In this document: positions 5,587 through 7,958 of the stretch, piece by piece
Numbering within the stretch: position 1 is the stretch's first letter
Layout of the letters: each line of letters begins with the position of its first letter
NCBI GenBank assembly: GCA_003156695.1
Contig: PMHN01000034.1
Span: 1-7,958 of the forward strand
DNA length: 7,958 bases
Direction: 5' to 3'
From: Gammaproteobacteria bacterium
GTDB lineage: Bacteria; Pseudomonadota; Gammaproteobacteria; Steroidobacterales; Steroidobacteraceae
Position numbers and translations under genes: made by a program
Notes under the pieces: model-generated
The model's database searches: none
Told to the model about the DNA's origin: nothing
The model's input: the letters and a program-made list of their open reading frames with translations, nothing else

Positions 5587-6918
5587 TCAGGCAGGATTTT
5601 CCAGGCTGAACGCCTGGCGGTTGTCATCGTACGCGAATACTTCCGCGTAGCGACCCCAGCTGATGATGGTGCGCAGGGTTTGCTCTGCGGCGTCCTCGGC
5701 CATGTAGTCCTCCAGCTCATCGAAGAAACGGCTCTTGGGAGCGGTGTGGCTGGCGCGCTCATCGAGCACCCGGCGCACATGGGCTGCGAGTGGCACGTAC
5801 GTGATCAGGTGGCGTGCGAAGAGCTTTTTGCGATCATCGGTCTCCCCGTGGGCAAACTGCAGCCCCGCCTCCGTCAGTTTCATATCGCCGCCCTCGACTT
5901 CGGCGAAGCGCAGCAGCTGCAGCGCTTCGGCCGCAGGAAACAGTTCGTCGACTTCCAGGTGCTGCTCCTCGGCGATCACCGGCAGGTCGGCTTTACCGTT
6001 GTAGGGTGGCTCGTTCACCGCCTCCAGCAGGCCGGTGAGGACGTTGGACGACACATGTGTGAGCACAGTGCCGATGCCGGTGCCCGGGAAACGCTCGGCC
6101 TTGGGACCCGTGCGTGGCTCGCCGCGGGGTCTTGCGGTCATCTCTACGTATACCCGCTCGATGAGCGCCCGAAAGCGCGGGTCCTGTGTGTGCCGCGGCT
6201 GCGGCAGGTCGATCGGGATCTCACTTGCCACCCTCCCCGGGTTACTCGAGAAGATCAGCAGCCGATCGCACATCTGCACCGCCTCCTCGATGTTGTGCGT
6301 CACCAGCAGCACCGCCTTGATCGGCAGCTGCCCCTCACCCCAAAGATCCAGGAAGTCCGAGCGCAGCGTCTCGGCGGTCAGCACATCGAGCGCGGAGAAC
6401 GGCTCGTCCATGAGCAGGATGTTGGGATGGACCACGAGCGCGCGGGCGAACCCCACGCGCTGGCGCATACCGCCGGAGAGCTCGCGCGGGTAGGCGGACT
6501 CGAAGCCGTCAAGGCCAATGAGGTCAATCGCCTGCAGCGAGCGTTTGCGCATCTCCGGCTCCGGAACCCCGAGTGCCTCGAGTCCCAGCTGCACGTTCTC
6601 GAGCACCGTGAGCCATGGAAACAGGGCGAAGCTCTGGAACACCATGGAGACGCCGTGAGCGGCGGCGTCCCCGGGCATGTCGCTGACCATGACCGTGCCC
6701 GCGGTGGGGGTGATCAGTCCGGCGATGGTCCGCAACAGGGTCGATTTGCCAGAGCCCGATGGACCGAGCAGCGCGACGAACTCCCCATCGCGCAGCTCGA
6801 CGGTGACCATCTCCAGCACCGGCGACCGGTCGTCGCCGTAGTACTTCTTCACATCCTCGGCGGCGAGCAACACCTCGCCGGCGTGCGAGGGAGTGGGAAG
6901 GGTCGTGATGGTGGCCAC
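5587..6918 (-). CDS. NitT/TauT-family ABC transporter ATP-binding protein with AAA-associated C-terminal domain
   Basis: A 443-residue cytoplasmic ATPase energising import through the permease encoded just upstream. The nucleotide-binding domain has Walker A GPSGSGKST (52-60), the Q-loop Gln95 in VFQSFALFPW, signature LSGGMRQR (147-154), Walker B ILLMDEP (167-173), D-loop SALD (175-178) and the switch histidine in VTHN (His208). This is the SsuB/TauB/NrtD pattern. A second domain (about 285-440) matches the AAA-associated C-terminal domain family, with GKADLPV (308-314), LEVDELFP (321-328), GDMKLTEAG (344-352), RRVLDER (382-388) and WGRYAEVFAYDD (421-432). That domain is known in some transporters of this group, with a suspected regulatory role. 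The GTG start at 6918 is preceded by GGAG nine bases upstream. The gap to the permease stop is about 48 bases, consistent with one operon. The substrate is not predictable from this subunit. Confidence 0.94.
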   Translation of the reverse strand: MATITTLPTPSHAGEVLLAAEDVKKYYGDDRSPVLEMVTVELRDGEFVALLGPSGSGKSTLLRTIAGLITPTAGTVMVSDMPGDAAAHGVSMVFQSFALFPWLTVLENVQLGLEALGVPEPEMRKRSLQAIDLIGLDGFESAYPRELSGGMRQRVGFARALVVHPNILLMDEPFSALDVLTAETLRSDFLDLWGEGQLPIKAVLLVTHNIEEAVQMCDRLLIFSSNPGRVASEIPIDLPQPRHTQDPRFRALIERVYVEMTARPRGEPRTGPKAERFPGTGIGTVLTHVSSNVLTGLLEAVNEPPYNGKADLPVIAEEQHLEVDELFPAAEALQLLRFAEVEGGDMKLTEAGLQFAHGETDDRKKLFARHLITYVPLAAHVRRVLDERASHTAPKSRFFDELEDYMAEDAAEQTLRTIISWGRYAEVFAYDDNRQAFSLENPA

Positions 6919-6966
6919 GATTCACATCTCCACGATTGAGCGAGGAACGAGGCCGAAGGGCATAGG

Positions 6967-7958
6967 TCAGTCCAGCCGGAATCGCGCTTCAGCCAATGTA
7001 TACAGGCGCCGCCAGACCAGGCGATTGCCGGTGATCACGATCGCGGCCATCACCAGCGTGCTGGCCAGGAGCAGCGGAAAATCCCCGCGATCCGCCGAAT
7101 CGGCTATCAAGGCGCCGAGTCCCAGGGTCATGATCTTGTGACCCTTGTAGCTGACGTATTCCGACACGATGCTCGCGTTCCAGGCTCCGCCGGTAGCGGT
7201 GATCATTCCCGTGACGAGGTATGGAAAGATCCCCGGAAGAATCAGCGTTCGCCACCGGCGCCATCCGGTGACCTGGTACACGAGGGCGGCTTCGCGGAGG
7301 TCCGACGGAATCGACATAGCACCTGCGATCACGTTGAACAACACGTACCATTGCGTGCCGAGGAGCATCAAGAGCACCGACGCGATGTTGAGGCCGCCTG
7401 GGATCGCCAGCAACACGACGAAGAGGATCGGGAAGACGGTATTCGCCGGTACGGACGCCGCGACCTGTACGAGGGGCTGCGCTCGATACGCCCACTTGGG
7501 ATTGAATCCGATCGCCACGCCGACGGGAATTGTCCACGCGGCGGCGATCGCGAGGGCGATTATAGTGCGCGTAAGAGTGGCCCCCGCGCTGAGCCACACA
7601 TGCGCCCATTGGGCGCCGGGCAGGCCAGCGAGCTCCTGGATCGTCGCCGCGACGCCCCACAGGACCAATGCCCCACCGACCCCGATCAAGCCCCATCGCG
7701 CGGCTTTGCGGCCGCCCCTCCGGTACGTGGCCGGGAGGGCGAACCGGCGGGTGGTCGCCGCAGCATGGCCGAGGGTACGATCCAGCCATAGCCAGACCGG
7801 CTGCCACACACGGAGACTCATCCACTCGATGAGCGCCGATCCCTGGAGCAGTTCCACCACGCGCGACGTGGGGGCGTCGGCCGAGCCGGACTGCTCGAAC
7901 TTGAAGCGATCCGACCAGACGACCAGCGGGCGCCAGAGGAACTGATCGAGGACGACGA
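6967..7958 (-). CDS. ABC transporter permease, C-terminal part of a probable two-domain NitT/TauT-like protein (cut by right edge)
   Basis: The visible 329 residues run from the window edge to the TGA at 6967-6969. The first part, including DQFLWRPL and VWSDRFKF, and the linker after it resemble the middle of fused permeases that carry two binding-protein-dependent transport domains in one chain of nearly 600 residues. The N-terminal half would therefore lie beyond the window. The second domain has hydrophobic segments at roughly 87-104, 126-150, 175-198, 200-216, 242-260 and 294-312 of the visible part. It carries the EAA loop EAALVYQVTGWRRWRTLILP (222-241), which docks on the ATPase. A GTG at 7860 could act as a start, but codon use and family similarity continue upstream of it, so a partial gene is the better reading. 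It would form the inner-membrane channel. No periplasmic binding protein gene is seen. Confidence 0.88.
   Translation of the reverse strand, partial: VVLDQFLWRPLVVWSDRFKFEQSGSADAPTSRVVELLQGSALIEWMSLRVWQPVWLWLDRTLGHAAATTRRFALPATYRRGGRKAARWGLIGVGGALVLWGVAATIQELAGLPGAQWAHVWLSAGATLTRTIIALAIAAAWTIPVGVAIGFNPKWAYRAQPLVQVAASVPANTVFPILFVVLLAIPGGLNIASVLLMLLGTQWYVLFNVIAGAMSIPSDLREAALVYQVTGWRRWRTLILPGIFPYLVTGMITATGGAWNASIVSEYVSYKGHKIMTLGLGALIADSADRGDFPLLLASTLVMAAIVITGNRLVWRRLYTLAEARFRLD

Noticed and set aside
5380..6939. Plus-strand open frame of 519 codons opposite the ATPase
   Set aside because: The minus strand carries unmistakable ABC ATPase motifs through the same bases. The opposing frame is histidine/glutamine/arginine-rich, as expected from the antisense of GC-rich codons.

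Overview
This is a GC-rich window from a bacterial chromosome or metagenomic contig. Protein motifs and codon use suggest a proteobacterium, perhaps a gammaproteobacterium near the Xanthomonadales, Nevskiales or Steroidobacter lineages; that placement is an impression. I see no rRNA, tRNA, CRISPR array or intact insertion sequence. Most genes lie on the minus strand; one polysaccharide gene lies on the plus strand.

Left part (1-1190, minus strand). A complete 4'-phosphopantetheinyl transferase (516-1190) is followed by an OmpR/CpxR-type response regulator whose receiver similarity stops abruptly after its fourth beta strand, near position 138. The open frame runs on into a short stretch resembling the start of a molybdenum-hydroxylase FAD subunit (47 to the left edge). 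This looks like a deletion, a rearrangement or an assembly joint.

Middle (1191-3441). An 829-base stretch without a convincing gene holds small inverted repeats, a perfect TATAAT hexamer and possibly a decayed coding fragment. It leads into a plus-strand gene for a polyprenyl-phosphate sugar phosphotransferase (2020-3441), the membrane enzyme that starts exopolysaccharide or O-antigen repeat units.

Right part (3471-7958, minus strand). Four genes read in one direction, apparently as one operon: the C-terminal part of a NitT/TauT-type ABC permease (cut by the right edge), its ATPase with an AAA-associated C-terminal domain, a divergent class I-like HMG-CoA reductase, and a DUF374 lysophospholipid-type acyltransferase. 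The last two share a GTGA stop/start overlap, so they are probably translationally coupled. The reductase keeps the four main catalytic residues, but by my alignment from memory it has a shortened substrate loop and two substitutions at usually conserved active-site positions. This reductase-acyltransferase pair beside an importer lacking a visible binding protein is the most interesting part of the window. It hints at an uncharacterised lipid or isoprenoid-linked pathway, but no substrate can be read from the sequence.
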